From a virus, in the IMG/VR virus record IMGVR_UViG_3300033571_007861, positions 1-64,000 of that record: a stretch of DNA of 64,000 bases; one strand, 5' to 3'. This document shows, one piece after another, positions 6,970 through 14,413 of this stretch. Below the pieces are notes generated by a model. The model was not told the DNA's origin. It made no database searches and was given only the letters and a program-made list of their open reading frames with translations. The position numbers and the translations under genes were made by a program. How positions within the stretch are numbered: position 1 is the stretch's first letter; each line of letters begins with the position of its first letter.

Positions 6970-7299
6970 ATGACAGACGAAACCGAAATGAAACCGCCGG
7001 GACACTATGCAAAGGACGGCGGAAGTTATGATTTAACCGGACACGTTGGGCCGTTGTATAGTTTTGATCGACCGGAATGGCCAATGTATAGTTTTGATCG
7101 ACCGGCTTACATTCTATGGAATGCAATCGGCGCTGAATTGTTTGCTAACGGATGGACCGATGATGAAATAAAATCTTGGTTGCAATCCAAGGGGCCGCGT
7201 TATGAACTTGATGGCGAATTAGGAGATATACTTGAGGCGCTTGGTAAACTTTACGCGCGTAAAGTTATGACAGAATATCCAGAATATAAAAAACCGTGA
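6970..7299 (+). CDS. Hypothetical protein with internal 10-residue duplication, 109 aa
   Basis: ATG after ACAGGAGCAAAGATC. The N-terminal part contains YSFDRPEWPM followed directly by YSFDRPAYIL, from a 30-base tandem duplication. The C-terminal part is helical (ELFANGWTDDEIKSWLQSKG). Not recognised. It is the last gene before the terminator that closes the accessory cluster. Confidence 0.65.
   Translation: MTDETEMKPPGHYAKDGGSYDLTGHVGPLYSFDRPEWPMYSFDRPAYILWNAIGAELFANGWTDDEIKSWLQSKGPRYELDGELGDILEALGKLYARKVMTEYPEYKKP
7055..7114 (+). repeat. 30-bp tandem duplication
   Basis: Two adjacent 30-base units; the first 21 bases of each (TGTATAGTTTTGATCGACCG and one more G) are identical at 7055-7075 and 7085-7105. 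The high identity suggests a recent duplication that keeps the reading frame. Confidence 0.8.
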
Positions 7300-7304
7300 C
7301 TCAT

Positions 7305-7348
7305 AAACCGCCGTAATCTTTTCAGGGTTGCGGCGGTCTCTTTTTTTG
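7305..7348 (+). terminator. Intrinsic terminator closing the accessory cluster
   Basis: Stem ACCGCCG (7307-7313) pairs with CGGCGGT (7331-7337), followed by CTC and a run of seven T. It lies directly after the stop of the preceding gene. Confidence 0.85.
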
Positions 7349-7841
7349 CCCATATGTTTACATTCAAGCTGGCGCTTGCGCGCATGGCGGCGCGCTACGC
7401 TGGCCTAGCGGCAAAGCTTAGGCTTCTAGCGGTTAAGTTTGCGCTTTGCGGATTCAATAGCAAGGCCGTTGGTGTGTTGTTTACAATCGGTCGCTGGCAT
7501 ATATCACAAAAGAGGGAAAGCCTATCCAGCGGCCTGTTTTGTGGCGTCTAGGCGCTATGGGTTTGGATTAGTGGCCACAGGATAGCGGGAAGGGGCGCTA
7601 GAGCGGTTTGGAGAGGGTTGCGAGTATGGGCAGGGGATTAGTGGCGGGATTAGAGGGGCGCGATAGGCGGGCGGTTTGTGGCTGGTTCGGGGGCTGTGGG
7701 AGAGGGAAACAACATTGCAGGATGTTGGGCAATGGTTGGGGGGGGGGGTCATGTGAGAGGGAAAACGGTTGCGGGATATGGGCGAAAGGTTCATGGCCGG
7801 GGGTTGATTCTTTTTTGACCATGGCCCCCGGCGAAAGATTG
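7349..7841. other. Non-coding, strongly G-skewed interval
   Basis: No convincing gene. An open frame at 7354-7551 lacks a ribosome site and follows a terminator. From about 7555 to 7830 the + strand is markedly richer in G than C, with a run of ten G at 7738-7747, short recurring words such as GGATTAGTGG and GAGAGGGAAA, and a hairpin of GCCGGGGG (7795-7802) with CCCCCGGC (7825-7832). It separates the accessory cluster from the minus-strand AP2-like gene. G-quadruplex formation or an origin-type role is possible but not shown. Confidence 0.5.
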
Positions 7842-8309
7842 CTACTTTTGCCTCTCTATTTCTAAAAGAAGAAGCTTTCTTTCCTGTTTCAAAATTTTTA
7901 TTTCTATTTTCTTCCGATACTTTTCCTCTCTAGCTTTTAAATAAGCGTTGCGCGCTTCTTCTTCTGTCTTAAAAGTTCCGACCGACCTACTTTTGCCTTC
8001 GTCTGATAATCGCGCGACGAAAGTTCCATTCCATTGTCGGCTGTAACCTTTAGCGTTCGTTTTTGGAATTTCTTCGGAGATTGGTTTTATCACGCCTCGA
8101 TGACGTTGCTTTTTTGGTTTTATGTCATCGGGGTCGTCTTTTGCCTTTGCTTCATTATAAGCGGCAATGGCTTCTTCTTTGGTTTCAAAAGAACCAAGGT
8201 AAATTGGTTTGAACTTGTGAACGCGCGCTGCATATCTGCCGGTCGGCAATCTATGAACGCCGGGATGCTTTGCATCTAAATCGGGATTGTTTAAGTTATT
8301 ATCAGCCAT
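7842..8309 (-). CDS. AP2-like DNA-binding protein with two repeats, 155 aa
   Basis: This is the only convincing minus-strand gene in the window. The protein carries two copies of an AP2-like unit. The first is RYAARVHKFKPIYLGSFET followed by KEEAIAAYNEA (about 24-54); the second is GTFVARLSDEGKSRSVGTFK followed by TEEEARNAYLKA (about 94-125). A long basic helix (KYRKKIEIKILKQERKLLLL) ends the protein. AP2 units in phages usually accompany HNH homing endonucleases; no endonuclease domain is visible here, so it may be a stand-alone regulator or a remnant. The minus-strand start is at the CAT at 8307-8309. Confidence 0.75.
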   Translation of the reverse strand: MADNNLNNPDLDAKHPGVHRLPTGRYAARVHKFKPIYLGSFETKEEAIAAYNEAKAKDDPDDIKPKKQRHRGVIKPISEEIPKTNAKGYSRQWNGTFVARLSDEGKSRSVGTFKTEEEARNAYLKAREEKYRKKIEIKILKQERKLLLLEIERQK

Positions 8310-8342
8310 GACCGATATGCCTCTGTCGGTTAGTGGTTAGAA

Positions 8343-8379
8343 GCCGGGAGACGTTGGCGCGTTTCCCGGCTTTGTTTTT
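8343..8379 (+). terminator. Intrinsic terminator in front of the packaging region
   Basis: Stem GCCGGGA (8343-8349) pairs with TCCCGGC (8364-8370), 14-base loop, then TTTGTTTTT. In the + direction it would stop read-through from the left and insulate the terminase cluster. Confidence 0.75.
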
Positions 8380-8746
8380 ATATGCTGAAAATGGATATAA
8401 CTTCAAGAGAAGAAACAGGTGGATTGATGCAGGTTTTACGCTGGACGTAAAAGGTGCTTCCACAGAATCTTTGTAATATCAATTTGTTCAAGTATAGTTA
8501 CCCTTCTCCCTTTTTTCTCTTTTTTCTCTTTTTCCCCTTCTTTTTAAATTTCCAACGGGTAGGATATACCTGATGAAAATGATAATTCAAAGATTCTGTT
8601 GTGAACCTTCCTTGTTTACTCCTGTTTTATCTTCCATTTTTGCATATTTTGCTTGATAAGCATTTTTCTTTTAATACAAACTTGTCGCTGTTTCCCCCCG
8701 TCGCTTTCCTTGTGCTATCGTCTCAAAATGCTTCGGAGGCTCTTTG
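8380..8746. promoter_or_regulatory. Intergenic control region: inverted repeats around a pyrimidine tract
   Basis: No gene. It contains a 7-bp hairpin (TTTTACG 8434-8440 with CGTAAAA 8446-8452). A perfect 12-base inverted repeat follows (ACAGAATCTTTG 8462-8473 and its complement 8588-8599). Between the two arms is an almost pure pyrimidine tract on the + strand (about 8499-8545) with repeated TTTTTTCTC words. The remainder is AT-rich. The position, just before the nuclease and terminase genes, fits a packaging site, an origin or a late control region; which one cannot be decided from sequence. Confidence 0.5.
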
Positions 8747-9250
8747 ATGCGTAAAAGTGAACTTGTTCTAGAGAATAACTTGCGTCAATGGTTGCGCTCA
8801 GTTTGGAAGAAAAGCGGAATCGGTTTGCAATGGATTGAACCGGCGAAAGGTTCTTCAGTCGGTTTTCCTGATGTTTTAATTCCCGTTTGTGGCAAACTTA
8901 TTCCGCTCGAATTGAAAGCCTGCAAAAGAGATATGAAAGATAATCTTATTTTGAACGATACAAATAAAGGTTATGCTTTTCACTGTGATGTTCGCCCATC
9001 TCAAAAACGCTTTCATTTATTGGCGCAAAATGAGCGCATCTTTTCAGGCTTCCTTGTCGCAAACGGAACGGAAAGAAGTTTCGATGTTTGGCTGTCATCG
9101 AATGAATTTCACGCATGGGAAAAGCATGAAAATCCCGGCCAAGTTTTGATTGCGTCGAATCAAACTAAAAGCGCCTCAATAATTCGGGCGGATTTCTGCG
9201 AGATTTTGCTTGAAATGATGCAAAATTACAGATCAAAAATAAATGTTTGA
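8747..9250 (+). CDS. PD-(D/E)XK nuclease (VRR-NUC/Holliday-resolvase type)
   Basis: ATG at 8747 follows GGAGGCTCTTTG. The 167-residue product has the nuclease core GFPDVLIPVCGKLIPLELKA: G-x-P-D (about residues 42-45) followed by E-L-K (about 57-59), as in VRR-NUC and archaeal resolvase-like enzymes. Such small nucleases are often next to phage terminase genes, where they are thought to trim or resolve branched DNA before packaging. That role is inferred from position. C-terminal half (about 85-160) not recognised. Confidence 0.75.
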   Translation: MRKSELVLENNLRQWLRSVWKKSGIGLQWIEPAKGSSVGFPDVLIPVCGKLIPLELKACKRDMKDNLILNDTNKGYAFHCDVRPSQKRFHLLAQNERIFSGFLVANGTERSFDVWLSSNEFHAWEKHENPGQVLIASNQTKSASIIRADFCEILLEMMQNYRSKINV

Positions 9251-9406
9251 GTAAAAGAACTTAACATAACTTATTGAACTAGAATAATTAAGTATATTTT
9301 GTGCCGCCGTTTATTGGTTTGGAATAAATGGACAAATCAAATTTTTATACTTATTCTCAATCAAACGTTTTTCTACTTTTCTCAAAAAGTCTGGAGATTC
9401 TGTAAA

Positions 9407-9871
9407 ATGTCAAGAGTTCCTTCGCCTGCTCAACTTGCTGCAAGGATCAAACCGGGCCAAGTTTTGAACCCGAACGGTCGGCCCAAAAAAGTTTTGACGG
9501 CGCAAGAGGTTTTTGAACAAAGAGTGCGGAGCGATTTAAAAACGGCGGCGAAAGAATTTTCACCGCAAGCGTTGCGTATTTTAGTTGAGATAATGAATGA
9601 CACAGCGGTTGCGGCTCAACATCGGTTATCTGCGGCGAATAGCGTTTTAGATAGAGCGCATGGAAAACCAACTCATCATACAGATGTTAGCGTCGGCGTT
9701 TATGAGCGCATGTCGGATAAAGAACTTATCAAGTTCCTGACTGGCAAAGATATTACGGGCGACGTAATTGAGCATGATTTGAGCGCCGACGATTCAAGTA
9801 ACGAGAGATATGACGACGAAGAAACATCGTCAAGCGAAGATGATGAATCAACCATGGACGGTGAATCATGA
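9407..9871 (+). CDS. Putative terminase small subunit
   Basis: The start at 9407 follows GGAGATTCTGTAAA; an upstream in-frame TTG has no ribosome site. The protein has a GxNPNGRPKK-type basic start (about 22-32) and a helical core DLKTAAKEFSPQALRILVEI followed by AAQHRLSAANSVLDRAHGKP (about 42-88). These features are seen in small proteins encoded just before large terminases. The C-terminus is an acidic tail. DNA recognition for packaging is inferred from this motif and from the large terminase downstream. Its stop overlaps the next ATG (ATGA). Confidence 0.65.
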   Translation: MSRVPSPAQLAARIKPGQVLNPNGRPKKVLTAQEVFEQRVRSDLKTAAKEFSPQALRILVEIMNDTAVAAQHRLSAANSVLDRAHGKPTHHTDVSVGVYERMSDKELIKFLTGKDITGDVIEHDLSADDSSNERYDDEETSSSEDDESTMDGES

Positions 9872-10071
9872 GCGCTTATGTTTTGAGGTTGCCTGAAGGA
9901 AAACTAGATTACATTGTATTAGATCGCAATTTTCCTACGCGGTTTAATCGCAATATGCACTATAAGGATTTGCGACAAGCTGAAAAATATCGCGTGACAG
10001 GCTGGTTCTTTTTGCCTGCCTGCGTTTTGCCATGGAATGTTTCTCCAAAGAAGAAAGCAAACAAATCATGA
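9868..10071 (+). CDS. Hypothetical protein, 67 aa
   Basis: ATGA overlap with the preceding gene. The product MSAYVLRLPEGKLDYIVLD... has no recognised domain. It ends basic and overlaps the following small membrane-protein gene by four bases. Confidence 0.55.
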   Translation: MSAYVLRLPEGKLDYIVLDRNFPTRFNRNMHYKDLRQAEKYRVTGWFFLPACVLPWNVSPKKKANKS

Positions 10072-10187
10072 GCCTTCTTGACTGGGCTTTTGTTATTGCT
10101 CTTTTGTTATCGCTTGCACAAGTTGTGTTTGCTTTTATTTACGTTGTGCGCGCGTTCATCAAAGACTTAACAACGGACAAGTGGTGA
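10068..10187 (+). CDS. Small membrane protein, 39 aa
   Basis: ATG overlaps the preceding stop. One hydrophobic helix (WAFVIALLLSLAQVVFAFIY) is followed by a short basic tail. Function unknown. Confidence 0.5.
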   Translation: MSLLDWAFVIALLLSLAQVVFAFIYVVRAFIKDLTTDKW

Positions 10188-10203
10188 TGAAACGTTTTAC
10201 ATA

Positions 10204-10255
10204 TTACGACTTACGTAAACCGTAAACCCTGTTACGCCTTACGTAATACGTAAAG
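10204..10255. promoter_or_regulatory. Cluster of TTACGTAA palindromes
   Basis: The 8-bp palindrome TTACGTAA occurs at 10211-10218 and 10239-10246, each preceded by C, with further TTACG and TACGTAA words around them. This fits a binding site for a dimeric regulator ahead of the terminase genes. A 12-codon frame (10187-10225) overlaps it and is not claimed as a gene. Confidence 0.35.
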
Positions 10256-10263
10256 GATAAACC

Positions 10264-10374
10264 ATGGACGCCAAAACTTTCTTGTTCGTTGTCATGCCAG
10301 TGATCGTGATCGTTTGGATTGCGCTCATCTATGCTTGCATAGACATCGAAAACAATAAGCCAAAGGACAAATAA
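10264..10374 (+). CDS. Small membrane protein, 36 aa
   Basis: ATG after AAAGGATAAACC. One predicted membrane helix (TFLFVVMPVIVIVWIALIYA) and a polar, lysine-rich tail. Function unknown; it directly precedes the homing endonuclease gene. Confidence 0.55.
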   Translation: MDAKTFLFVVMPVIVIVWIALIYACIDIENNKPKDK

Positions 10375-10377
10375 TCA

Positions 10378-11136
10378 ATGCCGCTGGTGTATGAACATTG
10401 GCGGTCCGACACGAATGAGTGTTTTTATGTTGGCATGAGCGTTCTTGATGAAACAGGCGCTAATGCTAGAGCAACAAACTACAAGAGACCATTTAACAAA
10501 CATCATTGCAGCGTTGTAAGCAAACTTAAATTATTAAACTTAGAACCTTTCACCGTTATCGTTGAAACATACGCCGATGCAGAATCAGCCAAGGCGCGAG
10601 AGAAAATGCAGATTGCATATAGACGCGCGACAATAGGAAACAAACTAACTAACATCACGGACGGCGGTGATGGCGGCCCAATCATGTTTGGCAAAGACAA
10701 CCCAATGTCTAGGCCCGACGTGCGACGTAAAGCAATGCTTTACTTGAAGGGAGACGATCATCATTCAAAGCGCCCTGAACATAGGTTAAGCGCCTCGCTG
10801 CGTATGCAGGGCAAACAAAACCCTATGAAGCGCCCTGAAGTAAGGAACAAAGTTTTATCAGCAAAGAACGTGGCGCGCAAAAACGAAGCTCTTAAACAAT
10901 GGCGCAACTCCGATGCAGGAAGAATCCGAATCATTCAACTATCAAAGCGAATTAAGGAATCAGGAGAGCGGCGCGGCGAAAACAATTCTAATGCTAAACT
11001 AACATCAAAACAGGTTGCAAGAATTAGAGAGATATTAGAAGGCAATAAGTTGACGCTAGTTGAAACCGCAAGGTTGTTTGGTGTATCTGTCAAAACAATT
11101 AAGCGAATTAAATACAAAGAAAGTTGGAACGACTAA
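10378..11136 (+). CDS. GIY-YIG homing endonuclease with C-terminal helix-turn-helix
   Basis: The catalytic start is a divergent GIY-YIG: LVYEHWRSDTNECFYVGMSV (about 3-22), with R and E residues downstream and LTNITDGGDGG near 82-92. Two NUMOD3-like stretches (GKDNPMSRPDVRRKA, GKQNPMKRPEVRNK) follow, then a C-terminal helix-turn-helix (LVETARLFGVSVKTIKRIK). It is close to the gene at 51029 (VLYEHWRTDTNECFYVGISW). It sits directly before the large terminase; its TAA overlaps the terminase ATG (TAATG). A site-specific DNA cutter spreading itself between phages is inferred from the family. Confidence 0.85.
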   Translation: MPLVYEHWRSDTNECFYVGMSVLDETGANARATNYKRPFNKHHCSVVSKLKLLNLEPFTVIVETYADAESAKAREKMQIAYRRATIGNKLTNITDGGDGGPIMFGKDNPMSRPDVRRKAMLYLKGDDHHSKRPEHRLSASLRMQGKQNPMKRPEVRNKVLSAKNVARKNEALKQWRNSDAGRIRIIQLSKRIKESGERRGENNSNAKLTSKQVARIREILEGNKLTLVETARLFGVSVKTIKRIKYKESWND

Positions 11137-13694
11137 TGAGCGAAGAATTTGAAATAGAACTTGATCCGCGAGAGTTGCTAAAGCTTCCGCGCAATGAACT
11201 TGTAGCAAGAGCCGAAGCAAAGCGGATTTACGATATACGTAAATCAAAAAAGGCTTGCGAAGAATCTTTAATTGAATTTGTTCGACAGTCTTGGCATGTC
11301 ATTGAACCAGCGCAACCGTTCGTTGATGGTTGGGTGCTACACGCCATAGCCATGCACCTAGAGGCCGTGACCGATGGAGAGATAAACAGACTCTTGGTCA
11401 ACGTGCCGCCCGGATTTTCAAAATCGACTTTGACATCTGTTATGTGGCCTGCATGGGAGTGGGGACCGCGCGATATGCCGCATAAACGCTACCTTGCAAC
11501 ATCACACTCTCAAAACCTTGCTATTCGTGATTCAACTAAAATGCGCCGTTTGATTTCATCCGAATGGTATCAAGAACGATGGGGCGATAGAGTAAAACTT
11601 ACTGGCGATCAAAACAGCAAACTTAAATTTGAAAACACGCAAGCCGGATTTAGAGAAGCAACCGCGTTTACAAGTTTGACGGGTGTTAGGGCGTCAACCG
11701 TTATCATTGACGATCCGCACAGTGTTGATAGCGCCGCGTCTGAAGCAATGAGAGATGCAACTGTAACAACATTCCTTGAAGCGGTGCCAACGCGACTTGT
11801 TGATCCAATCAAATCGGCAATCGTTGTGATAATGCAAAGGCTACATGAGAGCGACGTATCAGGCGTTATTATAGAAAAGAACTTAGGCTATACGCATTTA
11901 TGTTTGCCAATGGAATATGATCCGTTGCGGCATTGTGAAACCGAAGTAGGATTTAGCGATCCGCGAAGCGAAGAAGGTGAATTGCTTTTTGCAGAACGCT
12001 TTCCAAAAGAAATTGTTGAACGTGATAAGGCCGCACTTGGTCCCTATGCTTGCAACACCGGAGAGGCCCCGATTTTGATGGCGGACCTGTCTTTAAAAAG
12101 GATAGATGAAATTGTTGAAGGAGATGAAATTCTTGGTTGGTCAAAAAAGGAAAAAGGAAAGTCAAAAATTCATAAAACAAAAGTTGAAGCCGTTTATAAA
12201 TATAGAGCGCAAGTTGTAAAAATGACGCTTGATAGCGGGGAGGTAATTCGATGCACAAAAGACCACAAATGGTGGACTGCTAGGTATGAAAGGGGACGCA
12301 AAGAATATGCGCCCGCAAACATTGGAACTGATTTGGCGCGAGTTTGCCCGTCTTCTTTTGATAAACTTTCAATGGAAGATGAACGCCTAGCAGGATGGCT
12401 TTCCGGTTTTTTTGATGGCGAAGGAACAGTCAGTGTTTGTGCAAAAGACGGAGCCAACAAATATAATCCAAGTTATCAAATTCATTTTTATCAAACGGCT
12501 GAAAAAAACTTGCCAATTTGCGAAAAACTGGAATACGCTTTAGATAAACTTGGTTTTAATTATAAATTATATGAAACCCCATCAAGACAAAACAAAACAG
12601 GAGCGACCGGAAACAAATGGCAAAAATCCAGAATATATACTTTGCAAAACAACCAACATGCTCTTGGGCTGGCTCAAAAATTTATGAATATAGTTCAGCC
12701 GGTAAAGTGGGCGGATAGAGTTCAGGCCATGGCCGAAGGCTCTAAGTTTGTTAAACAATGGGAAAAAGTTGTATCTATAGAACCCGATGGGGAAGATGAT
12801 GTTTACGCTTTGACAACGGGGACAGGCAACTATGTTGTTTGGGGTTTGGCATCTTCAAATTCCGCAGGCCAATTCCAACAATCACCATCCCCGCGCGGTG
12901 GTGGAATAATCAAACGAGATTGGTGGTCACTCTACGACGATGAAGTTGCAAAAACAAATGGAATAGGTGGAGCACACAAATATCCGCCGATGGATTATAT
13001 TATCGCGTCGCTTGATACTGCATACACGGAGAAAAAAGAAAACGACCCAAGTGCATTGACGATCTGGGGTGTATGGCAGCGCGGTGGTCAATCGGCTAGG
13101 CGTATATTGTCGCGTGACAGTGAAGTATCAGACTTGATTGATGACCGTGATACGGTTCCATCTTTGATGCTTATGTATGCGTGGGAGAAACGATTGCCTA
13201 TACACGGCCCTGACATTCAACGCATGGAAGGGGAGAGCGATACCGCTTTCCGTATTAGGCAACGCGAGAACATGGGCCTAGTTGAACATGTGATTGAGGC
13301 TTGCAACCGATACAATGTTGATATGCTTTTGATCGAGGCCAAGGCATCTGGTATATCGGTGGCGCAAGAGATAAAGAGGCTTAATCGCACTAATACATGG
13401 GGCGTTGAGTTGATTAACCCCGGCAACGCCGACAAGGTAGCAAGGGCCTATGCGGTTCAACCTATCTTTAGTAACGGTGCGGTGTTTGCCCCCGACAAGG
13501 AGTGGGCGGATAAGGTCATTACACAGTTTGAAGTTTTCCCTAAAGGCAAGCACGATGACTTGGTTGACTCTTGCACACAGGGGTTGAAGTATTTGAGAGA
13601 GCGCAATCTTATTCGCAGGCCGGAGGAGGTTGTAGCGGAAATCAAAAACCAAGGGGCATACAACCCTATGCTCCCGCCCTTGTATGATGTATAG
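11136..13694 (+). CDS. Terminase large subunit, interrupted by an intein
   Basis: The start is the ATG overlapping the preceding stop. The ATPase has a Walker A-like VNVPPGFSKST (about 85-95), Walker B VIIDDPHS (about 185-192), and the extein sequence LGPYA / SAGQFQQSPSPRGGG typical of phage large terminases. The nuclease half shows IIASLDTAYTEK with a catalytic-type Asp, LLIEAKASG and a final HDDLVDSCTQGLKYL. The 852-residue precursor includes a 270-residue intein (separate entry); spliced length would be 582, normal for the family. The protein powers DNA packaging through the portal. tRNA-Thr lies 12 bases downstream. Confidence 0.95.
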   Translation: MSEEFEIELDPRELLKLPRNELVARAEAKRIYDIRKSKKACEESLIEFVRQSWHVIEPAQPFVDGWVLHAIAMHLEAVTDGEINRLLVNVPPGFSKSTLTSVMWPAWEWGPRDMPHKRYLATSHSQNLAIRDSTKMRRLISSEWYQERWGDRVKLTGDQNSKLKFENTQAGFREATAFTSLTGVRASTVIIDDPHSVDSAASEAMRDATVTTFLEAVPTRLVDPIKSAIVVIMQRLHESDVSGVIIEKNLGYTHLCLPMEYDPLRHCETEVGFSDPRSEEGELLFAERFPKEIVERDKAALGPYACNTGEAPILMADLSLKRIDEIVEGDEILGWSKKEKGKSKIHKTKVEAVYKYRAQVVKMTLDSGEVIRCTKDHKWWTARYERGRKEYAPANIGTDLARVCPSSFDKLSMEDERLAGWLSGFFDGEGTVSVCAKDGANKYNPSYQIHFYQTAEKNLPICEKLEYALDKLGFNYKLYETPSRQNKTGATGNKWQKSRIYTLQNNQHALGLAQKFMNIVQPVKWADRVQAMAEGSKFVKQWEKVVSIEPDGEDDVYALTTGTGNYVVWGLASSNSAGQFQQSPSPRGGGIIKRDWWSLYDDEVAKTNGIGGAHKYPPMDYIIASLDTAYTEKKENDPSALTIWGVWQRGGQSARRILSRDSEVSDLIDDRDTVPSLMLMYAWEKRLPIHGPDIQRMEGESDTAFRIRQRENMGLVEHVIEACNRYNVDMLLIEAKASGISVAQEIKRLNRTNTWGVELINPGNADKVARAYAVQPIFSNGAVFAPDKEWADKVITQFEVFPKGKHDDLVDSCTQGLKYLRERNLIRRPEEVVAEIKNQGAYNPMLPPLYDV
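12051..12860 (+). other. Intein with LAGLIDADG endonuclease, in the large terminase
   Basis: The insertion begins with Cys (CNTGEAPILMADLSLKRIDE, block A), has block B as GEVIRCTKDHKWW, and a LAGLIDADG-type segment LAGWLSGFFDGEGTV about 110 residues in. Block F (VVSIEPDGEDDVYAL) is followed by block G ending GNYVVWGLASSN, before Ser as the first C-extein residue. Removal restores the continuous terminase sequence GPYA-SAGQFQQSP. The usual penultimate His is Ser here, a known but less common variation. Only one LAGLIDADG segment is obvious, so the endonuclease may be dimeric or reduced. Confidence 0.9.
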
Positions 13695-13705
13695 GGTGAA
13701 TATGC

Positions 13706-13779
13706 GCTGGCTTAGTATAAAGGCATTACAGATGATTTGTAATCTTCAAATAGGGGTTCGATTCCCTTAGCCAGCACCA
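13706..13779 (+). tRNA. tRNA-Thr (anticodon TGT), CCA encoded
   Basis: The acceptor arms GCTGGCT and AGCCAGC pair perfectly, followed by A and an encoded CCA. D-arm GTA/TAC, anticodon stem GATGA/TCTTC with one T-T mismatch, loop TTTGTAA (13736-13742) giving anticodon TGT at 13738-13740, T-arm AGGGG-TTCGATT-CCCTT. It reads ACA codons and lies directly after the large terminase gene. Confidence 0.92.
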
Positions 13780-13792
13780 AGGAAACTTTTGC

Positions 13793-14020
13793 GTGAAAAC
13801 CCTTTCCGACATCCGTAAAAGGTCAGCGGCGATTCAGGATCGTTTGTCTGATTTGTTTTGTGAGTTACGGGATGCGGAAGACCAGCAATCTAAAGCTTTA
13901 GAGTTAGCTGAGGAGATTGCAAAATTGTTGTATGAGGATAAGGTGCTGCAATATAACTTGCGTCATCATGAGCAAGTGACGGCGCAATTGTTGAGCGCCA
14001 AGTGTTCGGGGCCGCATTAG
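13793..14020 (+). CDS. Hypothetical coiled-coil protein, 75 aa (GTG start)
   Basis: GTG is the first start in frame, with AAGGAAACTTTT placed correctly upstream. The product is almost entirely helical with heptad-like Leu spacing (IQDRLSDLFCELRDAEDQQS, then LELAEEIAKLLYED). Not recognised. Confidence 0.6.
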   Translation: MKTLSDIRKRSAAIQDRLSDLFCELRDAEDQQSKALELAEEIAKLLYEDKVLQYNLRHHEQVTAQLLSAKCSGPH

Positions 14021-14033
14021 GGAGCAAAGGTCA

Positions 14034-14240
14034 ATGTATGAATTCATGACGGCTGAGAAGGTAGGCAAAGAGGAAGCTAAAACAAAATGTTGTCCTGTTT
14101 GGTCTTTGCCTTCTAGGACAAATGAAAAACTATATTCCGTTGTTTTCCCTTGTGATGTTGGCGAGTGTTTTTATTGGATGGATAAGGACGAAGAATTCGG
14201 GATTTGTATTAAATTGCAGAAACAAGAGGATCAATCATGA
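14034..14240 (+). CDS. Small Cys-containing phage protein, 68 aa
   Basis: ATG after AGGGAGCAAAGGTCA. The pattern EEAKTKCCPVWSLPS, then FPCDVGECFYWMD and FGICIKL, matches small phage proteins with an 'EAKTKxCP ... C...C..W ... G.C' layout, probably a zinc or disulphide fold. Function unknown. Stop overlaps the next ATG. Confidence 0.7.
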   Translation: MYEFMTAEKVGKEEAKTKCCPVWSLPSRTNEKLYSVVFPCDVGECFYWMDKDEEFGICIKLQKQEDQS

Positions 14241-14413
14241 TCTACTCCCTCTCCGAGTCCGACCGTGTATTTGAGTTGCTGATGGAAAAGTTTGGTATGT
14301 TTGACTATACCTACTGGCGCTCTGATATAGGTTTGATTCGGTCTAGGGGGTATTATGATGGTGGGTGGCTAGAGGGCCGTAGGGTGGATTTGGTGGTTTA
14401 TTGGGGTGCATAA
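14237..14413 (+). CDS. Small hypothetical protein ending YWGA, 58 aa
   Basis: ATGA overlap with the preceding gene. The product is rich in aromatic residues and ends VDLVVYWGA. The same last four residues end three GIY-YIG homing endonucleases of this window, although this protein has no endonuclease motif. Family not recognised. Confidence 0.55.
   Translation: MIYSLSESDRVFELLMEKFGMFDYTYWRSDIGLIRSRGYYDGGWLEGRRVDLVVYWGA

Noticed and set aside
7354-7551. 65-codon open frame
   Set aside because: It follows a terminator, has no ribosome site and a composition like the non-coding region around it.
8319-8370. D-arm-like sequence (GTCGGTTAGTGGTTAGAAG) suggesting a tRNA
   Set aside because: No matching acceptor arms and no TTCGA-type T-arm; the 3' half is a terminator hairpin.
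9299-9406. N-terminal extension of the small terminase from an upstream TTG
   Set aside because: No ribosome site, and the extra residues are unlike the family start; ATG 9407 has GGAG at proper spacing.
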